Shown: positions 11,329 through 19,797 of the stretch, one piece after another
Position numbering within the stretch: the stretch's first letter is position 1
How the letters are laid out: the number at the start of each line of letters is the position of its first letter
Assembly: GCF_003851885.1 (NCBI RefSeq)
Contig: NZ_BHZE01000002.1
Location: forward strand, 1 to 64,000
DNA length: 64,000 nt
Reading direction: 5' to 3'
Source of the DNA: Thermaurantimonas aggregans
Lineage (GTDB): Bacteria > Bacteroidota > Bacteroidia > Flavobacteriales > Schleiferiaceae
Notes under the pieces: generated by a model
Database searches by the model: none
The model's input: the letters and a program-made list of their open reading frames with translations, nothing else
Told to the model about the DNA's origin: nothing
Position numbers and translations under genes: made by a program

Positions 11329-11886
11329 ATGAGGTATCTAGTGGCTTCTCTCTTCTTCAGACTGTTTGGATGGAAACTGCAGGTGAGTGACCTGTCAATG
11401 ATTCCCGGAACGGTAATGGTGGCAGCCCCACATACCTCTAACTGGGATTTTCCGATTGCTTTGTTTGCTTTCTGGAAGATGCGAATTCCATTTAAGTACT
11501 TCATTAAGGACAGTTACACCAAGTCGCCCCTGGGCTGGTTTTTCAAGTGGACCGGGGCTATTGGCGTAGATCGCAGCAGATTGAAAAACAATCTCGTGGA
11601 ATATGCGGCCGAACTACTGAAGAAAAATCCAAAAATGGTGATATTGGTGCCTGCTGAAGGAACGCGAAAGCGTGTTGATCGCTGGAAAACAGGATTTTAT
11701 CACATAGCCATGAAGGCAGGTGTCAACATCACTCTCGGCTTTGCCGATTATGAGAAAAAAACTGCCGGGGTATTGGGTGTGCTAAAGCCCAGTGGGGTTT
11801 TTGAAAAGGACATGTCAAAAATTCAGGAACAGTACAAAAACATAAAAGGCAAGTATCCGGAGCTATACAACGAGAAAATTTTTTAA
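11329..11886 (+). CDS. PlsC-like 1-acylglycerol-3-phosphate acyltransferase family protein
   Basis: 185 residues, a short member of the LPLAT family. The catalytic H-x4-D motif is visible as HTSNWD, and the substrate-binding block as PAEGTRKR about 70 residues later. A short hydrophobic segment near the N-terminus and FKYFIKDS / GWFFKWTGAIGVDRS fit the membrane-associated fold. The family transfers acyl chains to lysophospholipids or related lipids; the exact acceptor cannot be read from the sequence. It is followed 51 bases later by the mechanosensitive channel gene in the same direction, so both may be one transcription unit. Confidence 0.85.
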   Translation: MRYLVASLFFRLFGWKLQVSDLSMIPGTVMVAAPHTSNWDFPIALFAFWKMRIPFKYFIKDSYTKSPLGWFFKWTGAIGVDRSRLKNNLVEYAAELLKKNPKMVILVPAEGTRKRVDRWKTGFYHIAMKAGVNITLGFADYEKKTAGVLGVLKPSGVFEKDMSKIQEQYKNIKGKYPELYNEKIF

Positions 11887-11937
11887 TTTTTTGGTTCTTG
11901 TTTACAATCTTTAAAATTTTTGTCATCAATAAATCGT

Positions 11938-12783
11938 ATGTCTATGGAAGAAATCACAAACATCTCGTCACTTAAACAAAATCTTGAACTCAATAAATAC
12001 ATACAATTAGCCGTGGAATACGGCTTGATCCTGTTAAAGGCGCTTGTCGTACTCATCATTGGTCTATGGTTGGTTAAGCGACTGGTAAAGACCGTTGAGC
12101 GGATCATGATACGCTCCAGTGTCGATGAAACTCTTCGCCCGTTTTTACTTACCATTATCGACATTGTCTTGAAGGTTGCGCTTTTCATCGCAGTTGTTGG
12201 AATTTTGGGTATTCAGACCACCTCTTTTGTAGCAGTGCTTGGTGCGGCTGGTCTGGCTGTGGGTCTGGCCTTGCAGGGAAGTTTGTCGAATTTAGCTGGA
12301 GGGGTAATCATTCTTTTGCTAAAACCTTTTAAAGTGGGGGAAGTGATTGATGCACTCGGCTTTGCTGGAACAGTAAAGGAAATTCAAATATTTCATACGA
12401 TACTCCACACCTTCGATAATCGCCGGATCGTAATACCCAACGGGCAATTGGCTAATTCGAGTCTGACCAACATAACACGTAATCCTATCCGTCGGCTTGA
12501 CCTTGAAGTTTCTGTTGCCTATGGCAGTGATATTGATTTTGTAAAGCAAACCATCACAGAGATAATCAAAAGTGATGAACGCTTTCACAATGAGCCTGAT
12601 CCGTTGGTCAGGTTACTTCGTATGGCCGACAGCGCTATCGTATTTATTATTCGCGTTTGGGTTGATACGGACAAATATTGGCCTGCGTATTTTGATTTAT
12701 TGGAAAACTTGTATAAAGAATTCTATCGCCGGGGAATTTCGATTCCATTTCCGCAGCTCGATGTGCACATTCAGCAGAAATAA
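11938..12783 (+). CDS. Small-conductance mechanosensitive channel, MscS family
   Basis: 281 residues from the ATG at 11938; a TTG 18 bases upstream is possible but less likely. Three N-terminal transmembrane helices are visible (LAVEYGLILLKALVVLIIGLW, then the LLTIIDIVLKVALFIAVVG segment). The Gly/Ala-rich pore helix follows (VLGAAGLAVGLALQGSLSN). The cytoplasmic beta domain contains PFKVGEVI and the PNGQLANSSLTN signature. The family opens on membrane tension to release solutes during hypo-osmotic shock. Length and topology match E. coli MscS. A perfect palindromic terminator follows the stop directly. Confidence 0.94.
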   Translation: MSMEEITNISSLKQNLELNKYIQLAVEYGLILLKALVVLIIGLWLVKRLVKTVERIMIRSSVDETLRPFLLTIIDIVLKVALFIAVVGILGIQTTSFVAVLGAAGLAVGLALQGSLSNLAGGVIILLLKPFKVGEVIDALGFAGTVKEIQIFHTILHTFDNRRIVIPNGQLANSSLTNITRNPIRRLDLEVSVAYGSDIDFVKQTITEIIKSDERFHNEPDPLVRLLRMADSAIVFIIRVWVDTDKYWPAYFDLLENLYKEFYRRGISIPFPQLDVHIQQK

Positions 12784-12807
12784 AAAAGGGGGCTTAAGCC
12801 CCCTTTT
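12784..12807. terminator. Bidirectional terminator between mscS-like gene and rpmE2
   Basis: Perfect palindrome AAAAGGGGGCTTAAGCCCCCTTTT. With A's on one side and T's on the other, it can end both convergent genes. Confidence 0.9.
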
Positions 12808-12822
12808 GTAAAAGTAAAGTTC

Positions 12823-13074
12823 TTATTTTTGAAATTTTGCGTACTTATTGCGAAACTTATCTACACGACCTGTGGTATCTACGATCTTCATCTTTCCTGT
12901 GAAGTAAGGGTGAGAAAACGAAGAAATTTCCATCTTCACCAAGGGATATTCTACGCCGTCAATGGTAATTGTATCTTTAGTTTCAGCACAGCTCTTAGTG
13001 ATCACATAGTCACCAGTGCCCATATCTTTCATCACCACTGTACGGTAATTTTTCGGATGAATATTTTCTTTCAT
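12823..13074 (-). CDS. rpmE2: 50S ribosomal protein L31, type B
   Basis: 83 residues from the ATG at 13074, the normal length for type B L31. A longer in-frame extension upstream is not part of the family and crosses the promoter. The family sequence is clear: MKENIHPKNYR, VKMEISSFSHPYFTGK and the basic end GRVDKFRNKYAKF. The zinc-binding Cys residues of type A L31 are absent, as is usual for the zinc-independent form. It has its own promoter (13112-13119) and shares a palindromic terminator with the convergent MscS gene. Confidence 0.96.
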   Translation of the reverse strand: MKENIHPKNYRTVVMKDMGTGDYVITKSCAETKDTITIDGVEYPLVKMEISSFSHPYFTGKMKIVDTTGRVDKFRNKYAKFQK

Positions 13075-13111
13075 TTTTATGTCGATTAAAAAGCTTTTAG
13101 AAAATGGCCTG

Positions 13112-13143
13112 CAAAAGTAGGCAAATCGCTTGTTATTTTGCAA
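13112..13143 (-). promoter_or_regulatory. rpmE2 promoter
   Basis: On the minus strand TACTTTTG (13119 to 13112) matches TAnnTTTG, with TTG about 21 bases upstream (13143 to 13141). The start codon at 13074 is 38 bases downstream of the -7 element. Confidence 0.55.
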
Positions 13144-13160
13144 CTGATTTTCTGAACTAA

Positions 13161-14651
13161 ATGATTCGTCTAAGAGCTTTAACACTTTTTACACTTTCGT
13201 TGCTTGTCATCACACTTCTGTCTTGTCGAAAAGAATTTGAATTTACATCTACACGACTTGATTTGCGATTTTCGGCCGATACTTTATATCTCGATACAGT
13301 TTTTACCGGATTAAATTCCTCTACGCGAATACTGAAGGTTTTCAACACCTCGAACGAAGGTATACGCATCGAATCTGTCGCACTGGCACGTGGTGAGCAG
13401 TCATGGTACCGGCTGAATGTCAATGGCATTAGCGGCCGAAGTGTCGAAAATGTAGAAATCGGTCCTCGCGACAGCATTTACATATTTGTAGAAATCACGC
13501 CACTGTCTAACAGCCTTGAGCTTTTATATGTAGATAGCATTGAGTTTCGGTCAGGAGGCAGGGTGCGCCATGTGCACCTGGTCAGTCTTGTTAACGATGC
13601 TTATTTTCACTTTCCGAACAGATACATTCCAGGCCTTGGCATTCCCTACTCTGTGGCTCCTTGCAACACAACTTTGCCAAATGACAAGCCACATGTTATC
13701 TATGGGTATTGGGTGGTAGATAGTCTTTGTACACTTACCATACTACCCGGCACTAAATTGCATTTTCACTCCGGAAGCGGAATTTGGGTGTATAATGGTG
13801 GAACGTTGCTCGTTGATCCACAGAATACAGGTTCGTATGAAAATCCCGTTATTTTTCAAGGCGACCGACTAGAGCCCTTCTACAAAGAAATTCCCGGGCA
13901 ATGGGGTGGAGCTTTGGGGGGAATTTTCTTAATGGGAGGCAGTAAAAACAACGTGATTCAAAATGCTTTGATTAAAAATGGCACTATTGGCATTGTGCTC
14001 GACAGCCTTGATTCGCCCAATTCAAATACTTTTATTAAAAACACGAGGATTTTTAATTTCTCTCGGGTAGGCATACTTGGAGGGTTTGGCAGTGCTGAAA
14101 TTCAAAGTACAGTGGTGGCAAACTGTGGATTGTATTGCTTTTATGCCCTGGGCGGTCGCTACAGTTTTACATTTACCACCTTTGCCAATTATTGGAATCA
14201 AAGTGCACGTGGAACCCCAGCTGTAGCCATCACCAACTTTTTTGAAGACCCCGATCGGCGCATTCAGGTGCGCGATATTCTTAAGGCAGATTTTTCGAGC
14301 TGTATTATATATGGTGCAAACAATCAAGAGCTTGGACTGTACAGAGCTCCAGCATCGAGCAATGGGACGTTTTCATATTTTTTCAGAAATTCTCTGATCA
14401 AAGTGGATAATGACTCAACAAAAAGGGGATTTGATATTTCCAATCCCTTGTTTTTCCAAGATTGTAAGTTTAATCTCAATCCGAGATTTAGAGATATTCC
14501 GAGCAACAACTACTCGATTGATTCAATTAGCCCTGTCATTGATCAAGCTTTTTTCAACGATGCCATTGCCATACCTTTGGATATACGAGGTCGATTTCGC
14601 TCTAATGGAGGACTGCCCGACATTGGAGCCTATGAATACTATCAACAGTAA
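13161..14651 (+). CDS. Outer-membrane lipoprotein with predicted parallel beta-helix
   Basis: 496 residues. A lipoprotein signal peptide with lipobox LLSC puts the acylated Cys near residue 22. The first ~130 residues are beta-sandwich-like (TLYLDTVFTGLNSSTRILKV, an Ig-like start). The middle carries short strand-turn repeats with N-x-x-I/V patterns (NNVIQNALIKNGTIGIVLDS, NTFIKNTRIFNFSRVGILGG) typical of right-handed beta-helices, and the end reads IRGRFRSNGGLPDIGAYEYYQ. The GAYE-type ending is common in Bacteroidota beta-helix surface proteins. No catalytic residues could be assigned. It is followed 12 bases later by the NfeD-like gene. Confidence 0.8.
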   Translation: MIRLRALTLFTLSLLVITLLSCRKEFEFTSTRLDLRFSADTLYLDTVFTGLNSSTRILKVFNTSNEGIRIESVALARGEQSWYRLNVNGISGRSVENVEIGPRDSIYIFVEITPLSNSLELLYVDSIEFRSGGRVRHVHLVSLVNDAYFHFPNRYIPGLGIPYSVAPCNTTLPNDKPHVIYGYWVVDSLCTLTILPGTKLHFHSGSGIWVYNGGTLLVDPQNTGSYENPVIFQGDRLEPFYKEIPGQWGGALGGIFLMGGSKNNVIQNALIKNGTIGIVLDSLDSPNSNTFIKNTRIFNFSRVGILGGFGSAEIQSTVVANCGLYCFYALGGRYSFTFTTFANYWNQSARGTPAVAITNFFEDPDRRIQVRDILKADFSSCIIYGANNQELGLYRAPASSNGTFSYFFRNSLIKVDNDSTKRGFDISNPLFFQDCKFNLNPRFRDIPSNNYSIDSISPVIDQAFFNDAIAIPLDIRGRFRSNGGLPDIGAYEYYQQ

Positions 14652-14663
14652 AAATTTTGAAGT

Positions 14664-15104
14664 ATGGATTACATCACTGGCACACAATGGTGGATTATCG
14701 CAGGCATTTTGCTACTGATTCTTGAAATTTTTACGCCTGCTTTTTTTGCAGCAGCATTGGCTGTAGGATGCTTTATTACGGCGGTCTTTTCTTATTTAGG
14801 AACTCCTACTGAAATCAGTTGGTTGATTTTTTCTGCAGTTTCAATCATCACAGTTATTTATCTGCGACCATTAGCGAAGAAAATGTACAATGGCAAGCAG
14901 TTGAAAACCAATGCAGAGGCTATGATTGGTCGCACAGCTGTGGCCGAAACAGACATCAATACCGTTCAACCCGAAGGTTATGTAAAACTCGATGGCGTAA
15001 GTTGGAAGGCTGTTTTGGCTGACTCTTCAACATCTGTATTCAAGGGAGATCACGTCAAAATTGTAGGATACGAAAGCATCGTGTTAAAAGTGAAAAAAGT
15101 GTGA
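14664..15104 (+). CDS. NfeD family membrane protein
   Basis: 146 residues. Two or three N-terminal membrane segments (WWIIAGILLLILEIFTPAFF, then the ISWLIFSAVSIITVIYL helix) precede a C-terminal OB-fold of NfeD type (MIGRTAVAETDINTVQPEGYVKLDGVSW, ending HVKIVGYESIVLKV). NfeD proteins work with SPFH/flotillin-like membrane scaffolds. No SPFH gene lies next to it in this window, so the partner is elsewhere or lost. Confidence 0.85.
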   Translation: MDYITGTQWWIIAGILLLILEIFTPAFFAAALAVGCFITAVFSYLGTPTEISWLIFSAVSIITVIYLRPLAKKMYNGKQLKTNAEAMIGRTAVAETDINTVQPEGYVKLDGVSWKAVLADSSTSVFKGDHVKIVGYESIVLKVKKV

Positions 15105-15157
15105 TTAAGGCGAATATTCTATCAGTAATCCTTTGGTTTAGATGGTGTAGTTGAACG

Positions 15158-15174
15158 TAATTTGCAGCAAATTA
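15158..15174. promoter_or_regulatory. Perfect 17-bp inverted repeat upstream of topA
   Basis: TAATTTGC-A-GCAAATTA ends eight bases before the topA ATG. It overlaps a weak promoter-like TAATTTG, so a regulator bound here would interfere with topA transcription or translation start. Function is inferred from position only. Confidence 0.45.
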
Positions 15175-15181
15175 CCCGCCG

Positions 15182-17479
15182 ATGGCAAAAAATTTACTCA
15201 TAGTAGAGTCGCCTGCAAAGGCAAAAACCATTGAAAAATTTTTAGGAAAAGATTACAAAGTAGAGAGTTCGTATGGCCATATCAGAGATCTGGATACCAA
15301 GGGATTGAGTGTAGATGTTGAGAACAATTTTAAGCCCAAGTACGTCATATCTCCCGATAAAAAAGAGATTGTCAATAAATTAAAAAAATTAGCCCAAGAA
15401 GCCGAAACTGTATGGTTGGCTAGCGATGAAGACCGCGAGGGAGAAGCAATATCTTGGCATTTGGCCGAAACGCTGAAGCTCGATCCCATGAAAACCAATC
15501 GCATTGTTTTTCATGAGATTACAAAAACTGCCATCGAAAATTCCATAAAAAATCCCCGAAAAATTGACCTTAATTTAGTAAACGCACAACAGGCGCGACG
15601 TATTCTAGACCGCTTGGTGGGCTTCGAAATGTCACCTGTGCTATGGAAAAAAATCAAAAGTGGACTCAGTGCGGGCAGAGTGCAGTCGGTGGCAGTTCGA
15701 CTTATCGTAGAGCGCGAACGCGAAATTCATCAATTTCAATCCACTTCCTACTTTCGAGTAGTTGCAATCTTCCAAAGTGCTGATGGCAAAACCTTTAAAG
15801 CTGAACTCAATCAGCGCTTCGATACAGAGGATCAAGCCCTTGATTTTCTTAAAAAAGTTACGGGATTTCCCTTTGAGATTGTCAATGTAGAAAAAAAGTC
15901 GGCTACGCGCTCGCCAGCGCCTCCGTTTACAACATCTACTCTTCAACAAGAGGCCTCGCGAAAGCTCGGTTTTTCCGTATCGCAAACCATGACCCTTGCT
16001 CAAAAACTCTACGAAGACGGGTTCATTACGTATATGCGCACCGATAGTGTAAACCTGAGCGAAGAGGCTCTAGCTGCTATTCAAAGCCAAATTAAAGCTG
16101 AGTTCGGGGAAGAATACTCCAAACTTCGACGATACACTACCAAATCGAAAGGTGCTCAGGAGGCACATGAAGCCATACGCCCTACGTATTTCGACAAAAA
16201 AGTAGCCGGCAGCGATGCCCAACAGAAAAAGTTATACGAACTCATCTGGAAGCGGGCCGTAGCCTCACAAATGGCAGATGCACAGATCGATAGAACAATC
16301 ATTTCCTTAAATGCACCCGGCGATGGACTCCTTTTTCAGGCAAAAGGTGAAGTTATACGCTTTGATGGCTTTTTGAAACTCTACATCGAAGGCACAGATG
16401 AAGAGGAGACCGATGAAGATTCAGCCCTCTTGCCAAATGTGCAAATAGGTGATGCCGTAAAAGCACTCGAAATACAAGCCACACAGCGATTTACCAAGCA
16501 TCCGCCTCGCTACACAGAAGCTTCCCTCGTCAAGAAACTCGAGGAGCTTGGCATCGGTCGTCCATCGACCTATGCCCCTACTATTGCTACCATTATCAAA
16601 AGGGGGTACGTTCATAAACCCGTTTTAGAAGGTAAAATTAGAGAATACAAAATTTTAACCTGGGAAGACGGTTCCATTAAAGAAAAAACTGAAACTGAAG
16701 TAACCGGAGCTGAGAAAAACAAACTCTTGCCTACCGACATCGGCTTTTTGGTCACAGATTTTTTGGTTGAAAACTTCAATGAAATTCTGGATTATCAATT
16801 TACTGCTCAGGTCGAAGAAGAATTTGACGAAATAGCTCGTGGCCAAAAAGATTGGGTGGAAATGATCCGAAACTTTTACAACCATTTCCACCCCACGGTA
16901 GAGGAAGCGTCAGAGAAAAAAGAAAAAGTAACAGGCGAGCGCGTTCTAGGTACCGACCCAAAAACTGGTAAAATTGTTTATGCCAAAATAGGTCGCTATG
17001 GACCTATGATTCAAATTGGCGAGAATACAGACAGCGAGAAGCCACAATTTGCCAGCCTGTTGAAGAATCAATCCATCGAAACCATAACGCTCGATGAAGC
17101 CTTAAAGCTCTTTGAATTGCCGCGCAAAGTAGGCGAATATAAAGGCAAAGAAATCGTCGCTGCTGTAGGTAAGTATGGACCGTACATCCGATATGGCGAT
17201 TCTTTTATTTCCTTAAATCCCAACCTGGGAGACAGCCCACTTACCGTCACACTCGAGCGTGCCATTGAACTGATTGAAGAGAAACGAAAGTCAGCCGATT
17301 CGGGAATCATTCAAAAATTCGATGGCGTGACTCCTGAAATTCAAGTGCTAAAAGGCCGTTACGGACCTTACATCAAACAAGGCAAGAACAATTACAAAAT
17401 TCCCAAAAGCACTAACCCACAAGAACTAACACTCGAACAATGCCTTCAAATCATTGAAGCTCAAAAAGCTAAACAATAA
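15182..17479 (+). CDS. topA: DNA topoisomerase I
   Basis: 765 residues. Type IA topoisomerase that relaxes negative supercoils by a 5'-phosphotyrosine strand break. N-terminal Toprim domain with LLIVESPAKAKTIEKFLG, SSYGHIRDLD and the acidic SDEDREGEAI motif. The active-site Tyr is in GFITYMRTDS, at residue 284 from this start. The C-terminus carries repeats of the form GRYGPMIQIG, GKYGPYIRYG and GRYGPYIKQG instead of classical four-Cys zinc fingers, normal for Bacteroidota. The arginase-like gene starts 12 bases after the stop, suggesting co-transcription. Confidence 0.97.
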   Translation: MAKNLLIVESPAKAKTIEKFLGKDYKVESSYGHIRDLDTKGLSVDVENNFKPKYVISPDKKEIVNKLKKLAQEAETVWLASDEDREGEAISWHLAETLKLDPMKTNRIVFHEITKTAIENSIKNPRKIDLNLVNAQQARRILDRLVGFEMSPVLWKKIKSGLSAGRVQSVAVRLIVEREREIHQFQSTSYFRVVAIFQSADGKTFKAELNQRFDTEDQALDFLKKVTGFPFEIVNVEKKSATRSPAPPFTTSTLQQEASRKLGFSVSQTMTLAQKLYEDGFITYMRTDSVNLSEEALAAIQSQIKAEFGEEYSKLRRYTTKSKGAQEAHEAIRPTYFDKKVAGSDAQQKKLYELIWKRAVASQMADAQIDRTIISLNAPGDGLLFQAKGEVIRFDGFLKLYIEGTDEEETDEDSALLPNVQIGDAVKALEIQATQRFTKHPPRYTEASLVKKLEELGIGRPSTYAPTIATIIKRGYVHKPVLEGKIREYKILTWEDGSIKEKTETEVTGAEKNKLLPTDIGFLVTDFLVENFNEILDYQFTAQVEEEFDEIARGQKDWVEMIRNFYNHFHPTVEEASEKKEKVTGERVLGTDPKTGKIVYAKIGRYGPMIQIGENTDSEKPQFASLLKNQSIETITLDEALKLFELPRKVGEYKGKEIVAAVGKYGPYIRYGDSFISLNPNLGDSPLTVTLERAIELIEEKRKSADSGIIQKFDGVTPEIQVLKGRYGPYIKQGKNNYKIPKSTNPQELTLEQCLQIIEAQKAKQ

Positions 17480-17491
17480 CCACCTTATTTC

Positions 17492-18676
17492 ATGGAATTG
17501 AAAGAGCTGCTCTATCCTGTGCCCGAGTACTGTGTAGATGAAGTGAGAGAACAGCTGCCTGCACGGCTTGGTAGTTTGATCCGTTATCACAGTGAGTTCG
17601 AAGGCTTACCCGACTTAGAAAACGCAAAGCTAGCAATCATCGGTGCGCCAGAAGATAGAGGATCGCAGCATAACAAGGGAAGCGCTTCGGGTGTCGATAA
17701 AATTCGCTACCAATTTTACAAGCTCTTTCCAGGCGATTGGAATACAGATGTAATTGTTGATCTCGGCAATCTCCAAAAGGGTTATAATCTTTCTGATACA
17801 CATGCTGCATTGCAGTATGTATGTGAAGAGTTGATTTTACGACAGATTATACCCATAGTTGTAGGGGGCTCAAACGATTTGTTATACCCTTTATACAGAA
17901 GCTTTCAAAAAGCTGAGCAATTCGTAAACATCAGCGCTGTAGATACTTTCTTCGATCTTGGTAATCACACCAAAGAGGTAAACGACCAAAATTATCTGAG
18001 TCACATTGTATTAAACCAACCATTTCTCCTAAATAACTTTACCAACATCGGCTACCAGAGCTATTTGGTAAGTCCTGACGAGGTACAGCTGATGGAAAAG
18101 ATGTATTTTGACTATCACCGATTGGGCGATGTAAGGCCGATAAAACGCATAGAACCTCTCATTCGAAATGCCGATATTGTTTCTTTTGACATGATTAGTG
18201 TGAAAGCGGCTGATAATCCGGGGCATGCACAAGTGCAACCCAATGGCTTTACCGGTGATGAGGCTTGTTCTATCATGCGTTATGCCGGTTTGAGCGACAA
18301 GTTATCAGCTATTGGATTGTTTGGATACAATCCAGCTTTCGATCATCACGCTATATCAGCCATTTTAGCTGCACAAATGCTTTGGTATTTCATTGAAGGG
18401 TATTTTTTGAGAAAAGGTGATTATCCGATGTGTTCGAAAAAAGACTTTTTAAAATTTACAGTGATCATTGAAGACGGAGACCATCAAATTGTTTTTTACA
18501 AAAATCCAAAAACAGGTAGATGGTGGATGGAAATTCCCTTAAACAATCCGATGGATAAGAATATCGAAAGACACCTTTTGATACCCTGTGATGAAGAAGA
18601 TTACAACAATGCCGTGAACCAGGAAATACCACTGCGATGGTGGAAAGCCATGCAAAAAAATGCGCTGATTTCATGA
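17492..18676 (+). CDS. Arginase/formimidoylglutamase-fold protein with degraded metal site
   Basis: 394 residues with the ureohydrolase fold: IIGAPEDRGSQHNKGSASG at the N-terminus, then IPIVVGGSNDLLYP, VDTFFD, VSFDMISVKAADNPG and GFTGDEA. In active enzymes the matching motifs are GGxH, DAHxD and SxDxDxxDP, which hold two Mn ions. Here the first His is Asn, the His of DAHxD is Phe and the second Asp of DxD is Ile. Three of six ligands are therefore missing and catalysis is doubtful. Databases often name such genes formimidoylglutamase. It lies between topA and the T9SS block, an arrangement I recall from other gliding Bacteroidota, so a structural or regulatory role tied to that system is possible but unproven. 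Confidence 0.8.
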   Translation: MELKELLYPVPEYCVDEVREQLPARLGSLIRYHSEFEGLPDLENAKLAIIGAPEDRGSQHNKGSASGVDKIRYQFYKLFPGDWNTDVIVDLGNLQKGYNLSDTHAALQYVCEELILRQIIPIVVGGSNDLLYPLYRSFQKAEQFVNISAVDTFFDLGNHTKEVNDQNYLSHIVLNQPFLLNNFTNIGYQSYLVSPDEVQLMEKMYFDYHRLGDVRPIKRIEPLIRNADIVSFDMISVKAADNPGHAQVQPNGFTGDEACSIMRYAGLSDKLSAIGLFGYNPAFDHHAISAILAAQMLWYFIEGYFLRKGDYPMCSKKDFLKFTVIIEDGDHQIVFYKNPKTGRWWMEIPLNNPMDKNIERHLLIPCDEEDYNNAVNQEIPLRWWKAMQKNALIS

Positions 18677-18764
18677 AAAAAACGGAAAATTAAAATTTCC
18701 CTTTTGGAAAATTAAAAAAGTCATAAATTAGCCAAAACTTAAAGCGATTACATAATTTGGGTAC

Positions 18765-19712
18765 ATGAAGAAATTTTCAGTCCTATTTTTTGTTTTTTTC
18801 CTTACAAAAATCACGTTTGCCCAGCAGGAGATTCAGTTTACGCAATTCATGTTCAATCGTACCTTTTATAACCCTGCTCATACCGGAATGTCACCCGCCA
18901 TTTGTGCTACAGTATTTAATAGAAGTCAATGGGTTGGTTTCGATGGTGCACCTGTAACATTGAGCGGTGTAATTGAGTCACCAATCAATTTTTTACATGG
19001 AGGGTTGGGTCTGAGACTTTACAGAGATCAAATCGGTTTTTTTGACGATATAAATTTTGGACTATCCTATTCATATCACATCGAGCGCGCTGAAGGTAGA
19101 TTGGGTATAGGGGTACGGATAGATTTGATTAACAAATCCATCGGAAATGCTGACTGGATTACTCCGAGCGGCAATCTCTGGGTAAGTGATGGATCGATCG
19201 GTGCACCGGCCTCAAGCGGCCTTTCGCCCGATTTTGCTTTTGGTGTGCACTACGAAGGTACTAAGTTCAGCGCTGGTATTGCCTCCACCCGGCTGCTCGA
19301 AGCAGAAACCGACCTTCAAAACGGCACTGGTGGTGTGGTGAAGTTTAGAGGTCGTCGCACACTTTTGGGAAATTTTGGATACAATTTTCCTCTGGAAGGC
19401 ACTAACTGGGTTTTGGTGCCAGGCACCTTTATAAAATATGATTTTACTAAACTTCAGGCTGATCTTAATGTAATGGCCTATTACAACGAGAAATTTTGGG
19501 GAGGTTTGTCATACAGATTTGTCGATGCGCTTGCGCTCATTGCCGGTGCACAAGTGTTGCCTTCGCTGGCTGTTGGATACTCATATGACCTCACTACATC
19601 ATCGATTCGAAGAGTCTCTTCCGGAAGCCACGAAATCTTCTTGAGATATTGCTTCAAAATCACCATTCCTCCAAGAGAAATTGGAAGTTATAGAAACGTC
19701 AGATTTTTGTAA
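18765..19712 (+). CDS. porP: PorP/SprF family type IX secretion protein (head of T9SS cluster)
   Basis: 315 residues with a signal peptide (VLFFVFFLTKITFAQ) and the family start QEIQFTQFMFNRTFYNPAHTGM. It is beta-rich to the end (VGYSYDLTTSSIRR, EIFLRYCF), predicted as an outer-membrane barrel. It lies directly before gldK, gldL, gldM and gldN, the same order as porPKLMN in Porphyromonas gingivalis, where PorP is required for secretion and helps anchor PorE to the outer membrane. The role here follows from family and order. It is distinct from the adhesin-linked paralogue at 3981. Confidence 0.92.
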   Translation: MKKFSVLFFVFFLTKITFAQQEIQFTQFMFNRTFYNPAHTGMSPAICATVFNRSQWVGFDGAPVTLSGVIESPINFLHGGLGLRLYRDQIGFFDDINFGLSYSYHIERAEGRLGIGVRIDLINKSIGNADWITPSGNLWVSDGSIGAPASSGLSPDFAFGVHYEGTKFSAGIASTRLLEAETDLQNGTGGVVKFRGRRTLLGNFGYNFPLEGTNWVLVPGTFIKYDFTKLQADLNVMAYYNEKFWGGLSYRFVDALALIAGAQVLPSLAVGYSYDLTTSSIRRVSSGSHEIFLRYCFKITIPPREIGSYRNVRFL

Positions 19713-19797
19713 TATAGCGGCCTGAAATAAATACCCGAAATCATCGTTAAAGCGAATGACTAAAAATCCTCAATACAATCGTCAAATAAATCACAAT

